From: an uncultured Akkermansia sp.
GTDB lineage: Bacteria; Verrucomicrobiota; Verrucomicrobiia; Verrucomicrobiales; Akkermansiaceae
DNA length: 64,000 nt
Assembly (NCBI GenBank): GCA_944390825.1
Contig: CALXRG010000003.1
Location: forward strand, 62,001-126,000
Direction: 5' to 3'
Shown here: piece after piece, positions 53,853 to 61,671 of the stretch
Numbering within the stretch: position 1 is the first letter of the stretch
How the letters are laid out: the number at the start of each line of letters is the position of its first letter
Notes under the pieces: model-generated
Database searches by the model: none
What the model was told of the DNA's origin: nothing
What the model saw: the letters and a program-made list of their open reading frames with translations, nothing else
Position numbers and translations under genes: made by a program

Positions 53853-53858
53853 GGGTGT

Positions 53859-53886
53859 ATCCTATCATATGATATTCGGAGTTCAA
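53859..53886 (-). promoter_or_regulatory. Promoter of the secreted protein/helicase unit
   Basis: Minus strand TTGAAC (53881-53886), a 16-bp spacer and TAGGAT (53859-53864); the ATG follows after 6 bp. Confidence 0.6.
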
Positions 53887-54070
53887 GTCAGAAAGGCGCC
53901 ATCGGGTCGGGTTGCCCGGCGCTTTCGGGGGCATTGGAGGGGTCACCCGGGGTAGCTATGGTCTGCGGTGGCCTGGCCCGGAGTTGTCTGGGCTTGGGTG
54001 AGGTGAGCAGGTGAGGCCGGCGCGGCTGGTGCTTCTGGTGCTGCGGGTAATGCTGGTGCTGATGGGCTGC

Positions 54071-55135
54071 TTAGGCTTCCCTCGGCTGCGGTGATGGTTG
54101 CTGCTGGGTGATGCAGTGTATGGCGCCGCCTTCGATGACGAGGCGCCGGGCATCGATGCCGACGACTTTGCGGCCGGGGAAGCACTCGCGCAGGATGCCC
54201 AGCGCTTTGTCGTCTTCTTTGTCTTGCATGAAGATGGGGACGATGACGCTGTGGTTGCAGATGAGGAAGTTGGCGTAGCTGGCCGGCAGTTGCTCTAATC
54301 GCCAGTCTTTGGCGGTGATGGGGTTCGGCATGGGCAGGGGGATGATTTCCACCCGGTGCCCGCCCGGTGTGCGCAGGTCTTGCAGGCGCTCGTTGTTTTC
54401 TGCAAGGTTGCGGTAGTGGGGGGAGTGGGGGTCGGGTTCGACGATGGAGACGACGGCTTCGGGGTTGACGAAGCGTACCATGTCGTCGATGTGGCCGTCG
54501 GTGTCGTCGCCTTCGATGCCGGAGCCGAGCCAGAAGACGCTCGTGGTGCCCAGCATGCGGTGCAGTTCCGCTTCGATGTCGGCTTTGGTCTGCCCGGGGT
54601 TCCGATTGGGGTTGAGCAGGACGGCTTCGGTGGTGAGCAGCAGGCCTTCGCCATTGCCTTCGATGGCGCCGCCTTCCAGAATCATTTGGCTGCTGAGGCG
54701 TGGCAGCCGCAGGGAGGCTGCTGTGCGGGTGGGGATGGCGTTGTCCTGGTTCCAGGGGGGAAACTTGCCGCCCCAGGCGTTGAAGCTCCAGTCGGCCACT
54801 TGCATGGTGCCGTCCCGCCTTTGGGTGAAGATGGGGCCGTGGTCGCGGCACCAGACGTCGTTGGTCGGGTGGTCGTACAGGCAGAAGCGTGTCAGGCCCC
54901 GGGCCGCCAGCCGCGCACGGATGCCGGGATGCAGTGATTGAGCGGCGTTGATGCGCAGCTCGGTTTCGTCGCAGATGGCGGCGGCCAGGTCGGTGTAGCG
55001 GCTGAGCAGTTCCTCCAATCCTCCCTGCCACAGGTCGTCGCGGTGAGGCCATGAAATCCAGACGGCGTCCTGCGGTTCCCATTCTGCGGGCCAGCGCAGG
55101 TCGTTACCTTGCATGGGGGTGGGTGTTGTATTCAT
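54071..55135 (-). CDS. aguA: Agmatine deiminase (PPAD-type)
   Basis: Hydrolyses agmatine to N-carbamoylputrescine and ammonia in the arginine-to-putrescine route; a guanidino-modifying pentein. The 354-residue protein shows WPAEWEPQDAVWISWPH, DVWCRDHGPIFT (catalytic Asp region), LEGGAIEGNGEG, EGDDTDGHIDDMVRF (catalytic His) and the C-terminal nucleophile in GGAIHCITQQQP. The ATG at 55135 overlaps the stop of the Minf_1886-type gene as ATGA, so the two are translationally coupled. A second start (MQGND, 55114) is also possible. The next pathway gene, aguB, is not nearby, so the family member could instead serve in arginine-derived signalling or detoxification. Confidence 0.93.
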   Translation of the reverse strand: MNTTPTPMQGNDLRWPAEWEPQDAVWISWPHRDDLWQGGLEELLSRYTDLAAAICDETELRINAAQSLHPGIRARLAARGLTRFCLYDHPTNDVWCRDHGPIFTQRRDGTMQVADWSFNAWGGKFPPWNQDNAIPTRTAASLRLPRLSSQMILEGGAIEGNGEGLLLTTEAVLLNPNRNPGQTKADIEAELHRMLGTTSVFWLGSGIEGDDTDGHIDDMVRFVNPEAVVSIVEPDPHSPHYRNLAENNERLQDLRTPGGHRVEIIPLPMPNPITAKDWRLEQLPASYANFLICNHSVIVPIFMQDKEDDKALGILRECFPGRKVVGIDARRLVIEGGAIHCITQQQPSPQPREA

Positions 55136-55782
55136 GGCTTGGGGTGGGTATCGTCTGATGAGGACTCGGGGGCAGGAGGGGTTTCCCTGCTGCGTTGGGT
55201 GGGGGCTTGGCTGCTGTGTTTGTCGCTTGTGGTTTTTTTGCCGCGGGATTTTTTGGTGCCGGTGGCTGTTTGTTTCGCAGGAGTGGAGCGTTTGCCGGAG
55301 GGCTTTGCTTTGTTTTCGGTTTTCCCGGTTGAATAGGGCGGGAGTGTCAGGTCGGAGAGTTCCTGAAGTTTCCTTTCTTCTGCTTCCAGCAGCGAGTCGG
55401 CGAGTTCGTCCGGTAGGGAGAAGGGGGCGTTGAGCAGGGCCGCCAGGGATTCCAGATGGTCGAAATCGGCAGGGGAGTCGTCTTTCTGTTTGCCGAAGAT
55501 GCCGGCTTCGATGAGGTTGTAGACGACCTTGCCGAAGTCCTGAGCGGAGCAGATGTTCCAGCTTTCCAGGACTTTGCGTGCCAATGGTCCATATTCCTCC
55601 AAGGCGTAGGCGCATGCACCTACGTAGAGGTCTTTGGCGGAGAGATTGGGGTGGTTGTTTTTCCCGTCCAGCTGTTCTGCTGCAAAGTCGATGGCGCTGC
55701 GCAGAAAGTAGTAGGCATCCTGTGCGTATTCGGGATGTTTCCGGCAGAGTTCTTCCACAGCGTCTTCAAAACTGGCGTGCAT
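55132..55782 (-). CDS. Minf_1886-type conserved protein with low-complexity tail
   Basis: A 216-residue protein whose first 120 residues match the Minf_1886 family: FEDAVEELCRKHPEYAQDAY, YFLRSAIDFAAEQL, LYVGACAYALEEYGPLARKV and FGKVVYNLIEAGIFGKQKDD. The family is, to my knowledge, restricted to Verrucomicrobia and Planctomycetes, and its function is unknown. The rest (about 150-216) is a lysine/serine/threonine/proline-rich disordered tail (GKRSTPAKQTATGTKKSRGK), longer than I expect for the family. It overlaps agmatine deiminase by 4 bp, implying coupled expression. The ATG at 55782 is 6 bp from a -10 box. Confidence 0.88.
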   Translation of the reverse strand: MHASFEDAVEELCRKHPEYAQDAYYFLRSAIDFAAEQLDGKNNHPNLSAKDLYVGACAYALEEYGPLARKVLESWNICSAQDFGKVVYNLIEAGIFGKQKDDSPADFDHLESLAALLNAPFSLPDELADSLLEAEERKLQELSDLTLPPYSTGKTENKAKPSGKRSTPAKQTATGTKKSRGKKTTSDKHSSQAPTQRSRETPPAPESSSDDTHPKP

Positions 55783-55788
55783 GGCTGC

Positions 55789-55817
55789 ATCCTACCATGG
55801 AACGCAGAGGCTGGCAA
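55789..55817 (-). promoter_or_regulatory. Promoter of the Minf_1886/agmatine deiminase unit
   Basis: Minus strand TTGCCA (55812-55817), 17 bp, TAGGAT (55789-55794), and the ATG 6 bp on. The -35 and -10 boxes are the same as those before the 14098 gene. Confidence 0.75.
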
Positions 55818-55994
55818 CTGTAATCGCTCGCGCCCGCGATGTTTACCGTGGGGGGAGTGGGCCTGTGGGGGCTTTACCCGGGGACGGGTCGGGTGATGGG
55901 GCGCGCTCGGGATGGGTTGCCGTGCTGGGTTGTCGGGATGAGCTGGGAGCGGGTGGGGAGTCCGGGGGCTTGGTTGTTGGCAGACCAGAGCTCC

Positions 55995-56810
55995 TCAGGC
56001 GTGCCGAAGCGGCGACATGTGGTTGAGGGCGTCGAGCTGATTCCAGCGCAGGGAGTCTGCAATTGCCCGGCTGACGTAATGCAGGGCGCAGGCTGTCGCG
56101 GTGATCAGGTCATCGCCGGCTGCCAGTCGGGCAGCCAGTGCGCTGGAGAGGGTGCAGCCTGTGCCGTGGGTGCTGATGCCGCAGACGCGCTCATGCTCCC
56201 AGCGGCGGGTTTCGCCACCGGGCAGGGCGAGGACGTCGGTGCAGGTGGTCCCGCTGAGGTGCCCGCCTTTGGCGAGGATGGCGCAGCCGTAGTGCCGGGC
56301 AAGGGTCAGTGCGGCTTCGGTCAGGGTGTCTGCGTCTGCCGGCCGGGTGGTTTCTCCGGGCAGGAGATGTACCAGTTCATCGAGGTTGGGGGTGAGGATG
56401 CGTGCCCGGGGGATGAGGTGTTCTTCGTAGGTTCGGATGGCCGAGCGGAGCAGCAGGGGTTCTCCCGCTGTGGCGATCATGACGGGATCGACGACGAGCG
56501 GGGCGTCGCTGGTGCGCAGTTCGGCTGCGACTGCTTCGACGATGGCCGGTGCGTAGAGCATGCCTGTTTTGATGGCCCGCACGGGGAAGTGCCGCAGGCA
56601 GAGGCGTATTTGCTGCGCTACGAAGTCCGCTCCCATGGGGACGATGCCGTCGACTGTGCCCGGTACTTCGCTGACGACGCAGGTGACGGCTGTCAGGGGG
56701 TAGCACCCCAGTGCGCAGCCTGTTTTCAGATCTGCCTGGATGCCGGCACCGGCCGAGCAGTCTGACCCGGCGATGCTCAGGTAGACGGGTGCTGATGGGC
56801 GGGGGGGCAT
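55995..56810 (-). CDS. thiD: Bifunctional hydroxymethylpyrimidine/phosphomethylpyrimidine kinase
   Basis: Phosphorylates HMP and HMP-P in thiamine biosynthesis; ribokinase-like fold. The 271-residue product begins MPPRPSAPVYLSIAGSDCSA, with the GSDCSAGAGIQADLKT substrate motif. It continues with ALGCYPLTAVTCVVSE, AIKTGMLYAPAIVE, DAPLVVDPVMIATAGEPLL, ILTPNLDELVHLL, LAKGGHLSGTTCTDVL and the anion-hole/catalytic STHGTGCTLSSALAARLAAG. It follows gatA by 32 bp on the same strand. The ATG at 56810 matches the family start; the longer frame runs back into gatA. Confidence 0.95.
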   Translation of the reverse strand: MPPRPSAPVYLSIAGSDCSAGAGIQADLKTGCALGCYPLTAVTCVVSEVPGTVDGIVPMGADFVAQQIRLCLRHFPVRAIKTGMLYAPAIVEAVAAELRTSDAPLVVDPVMIATAGEPLLLRSAIRTYEEHLIPRARILTPNLDELVHLLPGETTRPADADTLTEAALTLARHYGCAILAKGGHLSGTTCTDVLALPGGETRRWEHERVCGISTHGTGCTLSSALAARLAAGDDLITATACALHYVSRAIADSLRWNQLDALNHMSPLRHA

Positions 56811-56842
56811 GGTGGTGGGGCTACCTGGCGGAGTGGTGGGGG

Positions 56843-58255
56843 CTACCGTGCGGAGAACTGTTGCTCGAGGGCTGAGGCTACGCGCAGCATGTTTACCTCG
56901 GCGAAGGGCGGGGCGAGCAGTTGGATGCCGACGGGCAGGCCGCTTTCCTGCGGGCATGGGAGACTGATGCCCGGGAGGCCGGCAAGGTTTGCCGGTACGG
57001 TGTAGATGTCTGCCAGGTAGACCTGCAGGGGGGTCATGGTTTTGTCGTGCAGCAGGGGAGCCGGAGTCGGGGCGGTGGGGCCGATGATGAGGTCCACTTG
57101 CTTGAAGGCTTCGCTGAAGTCGCGTGCTACCAGTGAGCGTACTTTCTGGGCGCGGGCGTAGTAGGCGTCGTAGTAACCGCTGGATAGTACGTAGGTGCCC
57201 AGGATGATGCGGCGCTTGACTTCCGGGCCGAATCCTGTCTCGCGTGTTTTGCTGTAGAGGTCGTCCAGTCCGTTGGTGCCCTGGGCGCGGTAGCCGTAGC
57301 GGATGCCGTCAAAGCGGGACAGGTTGGAGGAGGCTTCCGCGCAGGCGATGATGTAATAGGCTGATACGACGGCTTCGGTATGGGGCAGGGAGATCTCGGT
57401 GATTTCGGCGCCGAGGTCTGTGAGTGCGCGGATGCTGCGCTGCAGGGCGGCTTTGACGGCGGGGGCGTTGCCTTCGCTGCTGTACTCCCGCGGCAGGCCG
57501 ATGCGGCAGCCTTTGATGCTTTGCCCGAGGCCTGCCATGAAGTCGGGCACGTCTTTGCGGGTCGAGGTGGAGTCTTTGGCGTCGTGGCCGCAGATGGCGT
57601 TGAGGATGAGGGCGGCGTCTTCGACGTTTTGGGTCAGCGGGCCGATTTGGTCAAGGGAGGAGGCATAGGCTACCAGTCCGTAGCGGGAGACTCGGCCGTA
57701 GGTCGGTTTGACGCCGACGATGCCGCAGTGCGAGGCGGGTTGGCGGATGGAGCCGCCGGTGTCTGATCCCAGCGCGGCTATGGCCAGGCCTCCGGCAACG
57801 GCGGCGGCTGAGCCGCTGGAGGAGCCACCGGGGACGTGGGCCGGATTGACGGGGTTGGCTGTGGCGCCGAAGGCTGAGTTCTCGCCGGTCGAGCCCATGG
57901 CAAACTCGTCCATGTTGGTCCGGCCGAAGGGAATTGCTCCCATGGCACGTAAGCGGCTGATGGCGGTGGCGTCGTACGGGGATATAAAGTTTTCGAGGAT
58001 ACGGGACGCGCAGCGTGTCGGCTGGTTTTGCAGGCAGATGTTGTCTTTGATAGCCAGGGGGATGCCGCCGAGTGGCTTACTGAGGTCTGCCTGGGCTGCT
58101 TCGGCAAGGGCGGCTTCGGTATCCCAGGAGATGTAGGCGTTGAGTGCCGGGTTGTGTTGTTTGATTGTGTCGGCGAGTTCCTGTACGAGTTCGGCGGGGC
58201 TCAGTGCTCCTGTGCAGAGTTGTCTGCGCCAGTGTGAAATGGTTCCAAAGTGCAT
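56843..58255 (-). CDS. gatA: Asp-tRNA(Asn)/Glu-tRNA(Gln) amidotransferase subunit A
   Basis: Amidase subunit that frees ammonia from glutamine for transamidation of mischarged tRNAs. The 470-residue product has the Lys-Ser-Ser catalytic core: Lys in GIPLAIKDNICLQ, Ser in HVPGGSSSGSAAAVAGGLA and in ALGSDTGGSIRQPASHCGIVG. GVKPTYGRVSRYGLVAYASSL and IGPTAPTPAPLL follow as in GatA. It begins 39 bp after gatC; gatB is outside the window. Its presence points to indirect Gln-tRNA and/or Asn-tRNA synthesis. Confidence 0.97.
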   Translation of the reverse strand: MHFGTISHWRRQLCTGALSPAELVQELADTIKQHNPALNAYISWDTEAALAEAAQADLSKPLGGIPLAIKDNICLQNQPTRCASRILENFISPYDATAISRLRAMGAIPFGRTNMDEFAMGSTGENSAFGATANPVNPAHVPGGSSSGSAAAVAGGLAIAALGSDTGGSIRQPASHCGIVGVKPTYGRVSRYGLVAYASSLDQIGPLTQNVEDAALILNAICGHDAKDSTSTRKDVPDFMAGLGQSIKGCRIGLPREYSSEGNAPAVKAALQRSIRALTDLGAEITEISLPHTEAVVSAYYIIACAEASSNLSRFDGIRYGYRAQGTNGLDDLYSKTRETGFGPEVKRRIILGTYVLSSGYYDAYYARAQKVRSLVARDFSEAFKQVDLIIGPTAPTPAPLLHDKTMTPLQVYLADIYTVPANLAGLPGISLPCPQESGLPVGIQLLAPPFAEVNMLRVASALEQQFSAR

Positions 58256-58294
58256 GGGAGGATCGGTCGGGGACGGTGGGTGGGAGACGCGGGG

Positions 58295-58591
58295 TCAGTG
58301 GGCGGATTCGACTACTTTGGGCACCCGGAATTGCCCGTCTTCGCTGGCCGGGGCGTTGGCCAGGGCGGCTTCATTGCTGAGGCTTTCCCCGGGGATGTCG
58401 GCGCGGGTTGCGTCATCTGTGGGCAGGGGGTGGTACATGGGCTCGATGCCTTCTACATCCCATGCGGAAAGCTGTGTCACGTGCTCGAGAACCTGGTTGA
58501 GATCGGCGGTGAAGCGCTCGGTTTCTTCCGGGGTCAGTTCCAACTTGGCCAGTCGGGCAATGTAGGCTACATCAATCGTTGGTTTTTGCAT
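58295..58591 (-). CDS. gatC: Asp-tRNA(Asn)/Glu-tRNA(Gln) amidotransferase subunit C
   Basis: Small structural subunit that wraps around GatA and GatB. The 98-residue protein starts MQKPTIDVAYIARLAKLELT and has the family core PEETERFTADLNQVLEHVTQ, VEGIEPMYHPL and the C-terminal RADIPGES and DGQFRVPKVVE (DEGFFRVPKV-like). It heads the gatC-gatA-thiD run and follows the tail-anchored small protein by 57 bp. Confidence 0.96.
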   Translation of the reverse strand: MQKPTIDVAYIARLAKLELTPEETERFTADLNQVLEHVTQLSAWDVEGIEPMYHPLPTDDATRADIPGESLSNEAALANAPASEDGQFRVPKVVESAH

Positions 58592-58648
58592 GGCGATCCA
58601 GTGTTCGTTGGTGGGGAAAGTGGCTGGAGTGGAAAGGGGGTGGCGTGT

Positions 58649-58948
58649 TCAGTTCAGAATGTAGATGCTGAAGCGGTACAAGCCGTAGCCTGCGGCGATC
58701 AGCATGATGAGCAGGAAGAGGTTCTCGCCCAGCATGCTGCGGGAATTGCGGGCGGAGCCGCCACGGAGAGCTACGCGTTTGCGGTAGGCGCGGCGGCGTT
58801 CCAGGAGCTCTTCGGAGGGTTCCAGGGTGTTGTCCGGGTAGGGGCGGTGAGCGGTGGCCGCTCCCTCGGCTGTGGCCATCGAGCGTTCCAGTTGGCCGCG
58901 GATGTCGCGGAAGCTGCGGTGGCGGGAATCGGCAGTGTAGTTATCCAT
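58649..58948 (-). CDS. Small tail-anchored membrane protein of unknown function
   Basis: A 99-residue protein with a hydrophilic, arginine-rich N-terminal part (residues 1-75, including DIRGQLERSMATAEGAATAH and ERRRAYRKRVALRGG) and a single C-terminal membrane segment (ENLFLLIMLIAAGYGLYRFS) with a very short tail. It lacks a signal peptide, so it is expected to insert post-translationally with the N-terminus in the cytoplasm. The ATG at 58948 was chosen; a TTG at 58981 would extend it by 11 residues into the previous gene. The upstream gene has the same topology, suggesting a pair. I do not recognise either family. Confidence 0.72.
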   Translation of the reverse strand: MDNYTADSRHRSFRDIRGQLERSMATAEGAATAHRPYPDNTLEPSEELLERRRAYRKRVALRGGSARNSRSMLGENLFLLIMLIAAGYGLYRFSIYILN

Positions 58949-58967
58949 GATGTGAGCGGTCAGGATG

Positions 58968-59612
58968 TCAGGAGTTTGCAACGAGCAGGTATATGAGCCA
59001 GGTGATTAGCAGCAGAAGGAAAAGCGGCAGGTGGAAGGCGAGACCTTTGAGCAGTTGCTCGCGGATGCTCTTCCAGTTGAGGTGTTCTTTTTCTTCGACG
59101 CCGGGTTTGTGCTTGAAGACGTCTGTGTGGAGGAACTTTGACTTCATGGCGTAGGCTTCATTGAAGTCGTTCTCGGCGCGATCCAGTTTCAGGATGGCAT
59201 CGCGCAGGCGTTCTTTGAAGCCATCTGTGCTCCAGTTTTGCGGCTGCAGGGCGGATAGCACCTGGAGGTGTCCTTTCAGGCAGTTGCAGACTTGCTCCAA
59301 TTCGCGCTGCTCCCGATCCATGGATTCCAGTTCCCGCTCAAGCCGGCGTACGGCGTTGTGGATTTTCATGCCCAGCTCGTTGAGTCCATCGGTGAAGAGG
59401 ACTTTTTGCTCGTTGCTTTGCTCGAGTTCGCGCCGCTGTGTTTCCCATTGGACGCGCTGGGCTTCATAAAATTCTGCCTGCTGGCGTGCCTGCTCCGCCT
59501 GGAGCCTTACGTTTTCCGGCGAGTGCATCTCCCCGTCGGCTATGTGTGGCTTGAGTTCCATTTGCCGATAGGCGGGTTCATTCCGCATGTTGTCCGGGCG
59601 CAGTCCTACCAT
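58968..59612 (-). CDS. Coiled-coil tail-anchored membrane protein
   Basis: A 214-residue protein. Residues about 25-120 are predicted coiled coil, rich in Glu/Gln/Arg (ENVRLQAEQARQQAEFYEAQ, ELEQSNEQKVLF, LERELESMDREQRELEQVCN). A helical linker (RLRDAILKLDRAENDFNEAY) follows, and a strongly hydrophobic C-terminal anchor (LAFHLPLFLLLLITWLIYLL) leaves only a four-residue tail. With no signal peptide, the coiled coil should face the cytoplasm. It precedes the smaller tail-anchored gene by 19 bp and starts 12 bp after a -10 box. Family not recognised. Confidence 0.75.
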   Translation of the reverse strand: MVGLRPDNMRNEPAYRQMELKPHIADGEMHSPENVRLQAEQARQQAEFYEAQRVQWETQRRELEQSNEQKVLFTDGLNELGMKIHNAVRRLERELESMDREQRELEQVCNCLKGHLQVLSALQPQNWSTDGFKERLRDAILKLDRAENDFNEAYAMKSKFLHTDVFKHKPGVEEKEHLNWKSIREQLLKGLAFHLPLFLLLLITWLIYLLVANS

Positions 59613-59624
59613 GATGACAAGAAA

Positions 59625-59653
59625 AAACTAAGGCTTTTTCGCCGCCTTGTCAA
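59625..59653 (-). promoter_or_regulatory. Promoter of the tail-anchored protein pair
   Basis: Minus strand TTGACA (59648-59653), 17 bp, TAGTTT (59625-59630), 12 bp to the ATG. The -10 is imperfect. Confidence 0.6.
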
Positions 59654-59772
59654 GTTTATATCGTCAGATGGATAAAAATATCAGGAAAACTTAGAGGTTC
59701 TCTTGCTTGGGTGCTTTTGCTGTGGCTGGGTGTTTTGACGGAGACGGTGGTGCAGCGGTGATTGGGGGGCTT

Positions 59773-60579
59773 TCAGAGGAAGAGCAGGAGGCTGATGGCC
59801 ATGACGGCCATGCCGGAGATGAGCCCGTAGATGGAGAGGTGGTGCTCGCCGTATTCCCGGGCGGCGGGGAGCAGTTCATCCAGTGAGATGAAGACCATGA
59901 TGCCGGCGATGCTTGCGAAGATCAGCCCGAAGAGGGTGTCGCTCATGATGGGGCGCAGTATCAGCCAGCCGGCCAGGGCTCCTACGGGTTCGGCCAGTCC
60001 GGAGAGGAAGGAGTGACAGAAGGCTTTGCTTTTGGAACCGGTGGCTTGGTAGATGGGAACGGCGACGGCGATGCCTTCCGGGATGTTGTGGATGGCGATG
60101 GCAACGACGACGGGAATGGCGACGCCGGGGTTTTGAAGGGCTGCTACGAAGGTGGCCAGGCCTTCCGGAAAGTTGTGGATGGCTATCGCGAGGGCGGTGA
60201 AGACGCCGAGTCTCATGAGCCTGGCCGGGTGGGGGGAGGCAGCCCCGCTCTCTTCTTCCAGTCCGCTGAGTTCGTGCGGGTTGTCTTCCGAGGGTATCAG
60301 GCGGTCAATGATGGCGCTGATGAGGATGCCGCCGAAGAAGGCTGCGACACAGGCCCAGCTCCCGGCCCGGGTGCCCAGCTCGGTGCAGAGTGCTTCACGG
60401 GCTTCCGCGAAGATTTCGATCATCGAGACGTAGATCATCACCCCAGCCGAAAAGCCGAGGGAGAGGGAGAGAAACTTGTGGTTGGTGTGGCCTTTCAGGA
60501 AGGCTACGCAGCCGCCGATGCCTGTGCTGAGACCGGCCAGAAGGGTCAGGAGGAAGGCTAGCAGGATGTTTTGATCCAT
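59773..60579 (-). CDS. zupT: ZIP-family metal transporter (ZupT-like)
   Basis: Inner-membrane importer of zinc and possibly iron or manganese. The 268-residue protein has eight expected membrane segments. TM4 and TM5 carry the metal-binding HNFPEGLATFVAAL and HNIPEGIAVAVPIY motifs that define ZupT. Additional marks are MIYVSMIEIFAEA near the start and GIMVFISLDELLPAAREYGE near the end. A short acidic/histidine-poor cytoplasmic loop (SEDNPHELSGLEEESGAASP) separates TM3 and TM4. It is monocistronic with its own promoter; no Zur-like operator was identified by eye. Confidence 0.96.
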   Translation of the reverse strand: MDQNILLAFLLTLLAGLSTGIGGCVAFLKGHTNHKFLSLSLGFSAGVMIYVSMIEIFAEAREALCTELGTRAGSWACVAAFFGGILISAIIDRLIPSEDNPHELSGLEEESGAASPHPARLMRLGVFTALAIAIHNFPEGLATFVAALQNPGVAIPVVVAIAIHNIPEGIAVAVPIYQATGSKSKAFCHSFLSGLAEPVGALAGWLILRPIMSDTLFGLIFASIAGIMVFISLDELLPAAREYGEHHLSIYGLISGMAVMAISLLLFL

Positions 60580-60626
60580 AGATGACAGAGGCGAGTTTGG
60601 TGTGTTCGCTACGGGATGGCTGACGT

Positions 60627-60655
60627 ATTCTAGCAGCTAGGTGGCCGTCTGTCAA
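60627..60655 (-). promoter_or_regulatory. Promoter of zupT
   Basis: Minus strand TTGACA (60650-60655), 17 bp, TAGAAT (60627-60632). Leader of about 40 bases, so zupT keeps a conventional 5' UTR. Confidence 0.7.
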
Positions 60656-60797
60656 TGTTTTGCGTGAATTATTTTGTATGATTCTAATATAGAGCGATCT
60701 ATGGAAGGAGGAATGTGGAAGGTGGAAGGGAAGGGGCGAAGGAGGATGGTGGAGGGGCTTCTTTCGCTGCGGGCTTGAGGTGGCGGCTGCAAATGCG

Positions 60798-61640
60798 TTA
60801 GGGTGCTGGAGGTGTTTTGCGGGGTATAATGAGCCGGAAGAGTTTTTTGAGCAGCCGCCACAATCCGCCTCCGATGATGAGTCCCAGCCATCTCAACAGG
60901 GTGATGGGGCTTTTCGTGAGCCATTGTACTAACAGGATGTACAGGGAAGAAAGAAGCAGAAGGATGCCCAGGCTCACAAAGGGATGCTCTCCTGCGAAGG
61001 CGGCGATGTCGTACAGCACAGAGAGTGTATCCGCGGCTGTATCCGGGGAGAGGCAGCACGCGGCGACGACGCTTGCAAGCACAAGGTTGGATGCTGCAAA
61101 TTTGAGGAAGCCCCCTCCGTGTTGCTGGATTTTTGCTGACCAGCGTGAGCTGTTGGAACGGGTGACGAGGCCTTTGCTGATGAGATAGTCCAGGGAGCGG
61201 GCTTCTTCCCTGGAAAGATTGTTCATCGCGCGGGCGAGTTCCGGTGAAGGAATCTGCTGAAGAACGTTTTCTGCTGCCTGGCCGTGTTTGATGAGTGCCC
61301 GGGAGGCATCGTCTCCGATTTCGAATGAAAGTTTGGCGCGCTGGGGTGTGTTGAGCAGTTTTGTGGCGTCGTCTCCGTAGCTGGTGAGGAGCGTTTGTAC
61401 TTCTTCGGTACTGCGGCCAACCTTGGCAGCGAGTTCCCGCGTGGTTTTGGAACTTAGTTCTTCCGCTTGTTCTCTTTCCAGTTTTTTTGCGATGTATTCC
61501 GTCAGTTCTTGTCCTGTTTTTTTGATGGAGGCGCTGATTCCCGGAACCGCGGCTGCGGGGAGGCTGCCCATGAACAGCATCATTACCGGGAGTATGAGTC
61601 GGAATGCGGCTGTCGCCCCAAAGAATGAGTGTGATTTCAT
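60798..61640 (-). CDS. Membrane protein with GDDA repeats, unknown function
   Basis: A 280-residue protein with a signal peptide (AFRLILPVMMLFMGSLPAAA), then a helical region about 35-155. That region includes two related motifs, LTSYGDDATKLLNTPQ and IGDDASRALIKHGQAAENVL, and an EEARSLDYLISKG stretch. The C-terminal third has membrane segments (FAASNLVLASVVAACCLS, HPFVSLGILLLLSSLYILLV, LLRWLGLIIGGGLWRLLKKL) and a basic end. GDDA-type repeats occur in some planctomycete membrane proteins, but I cannot name the family. It lies 31 bp after a lipoprotein gene on the same strand, and the two probably act together in the envelope. Confidence 0.75.
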   Translation of the reverse strand: MKSHSFFGATAAFRLILPVMMLFMGSLPAAAVPGISASIKKTGQELTEYIAKKLEREQAEELSSKTTRELAAKVGRSTEEVQTLLTSYGDDATKLLNTPQRAKLSFEIGDDASRALIKHGQAAENVLQQIPSPELARAMNNLSREEARSLDYLISKGLVTRSNSSRWSAKIQQHGGGFLKFAASNLVLASVVAACCLSPDTAADTLSVLYDIAAFAGEHPFVSLGILLLLSSLYILLVQWLTKSPITLLRWLGLIIGGGLWRLLKKLFRLIIPRKTPPAP

Positions 61641-61671
61641 GGTGTGGGTGGGAGGAATCGCGTGGTTGATG

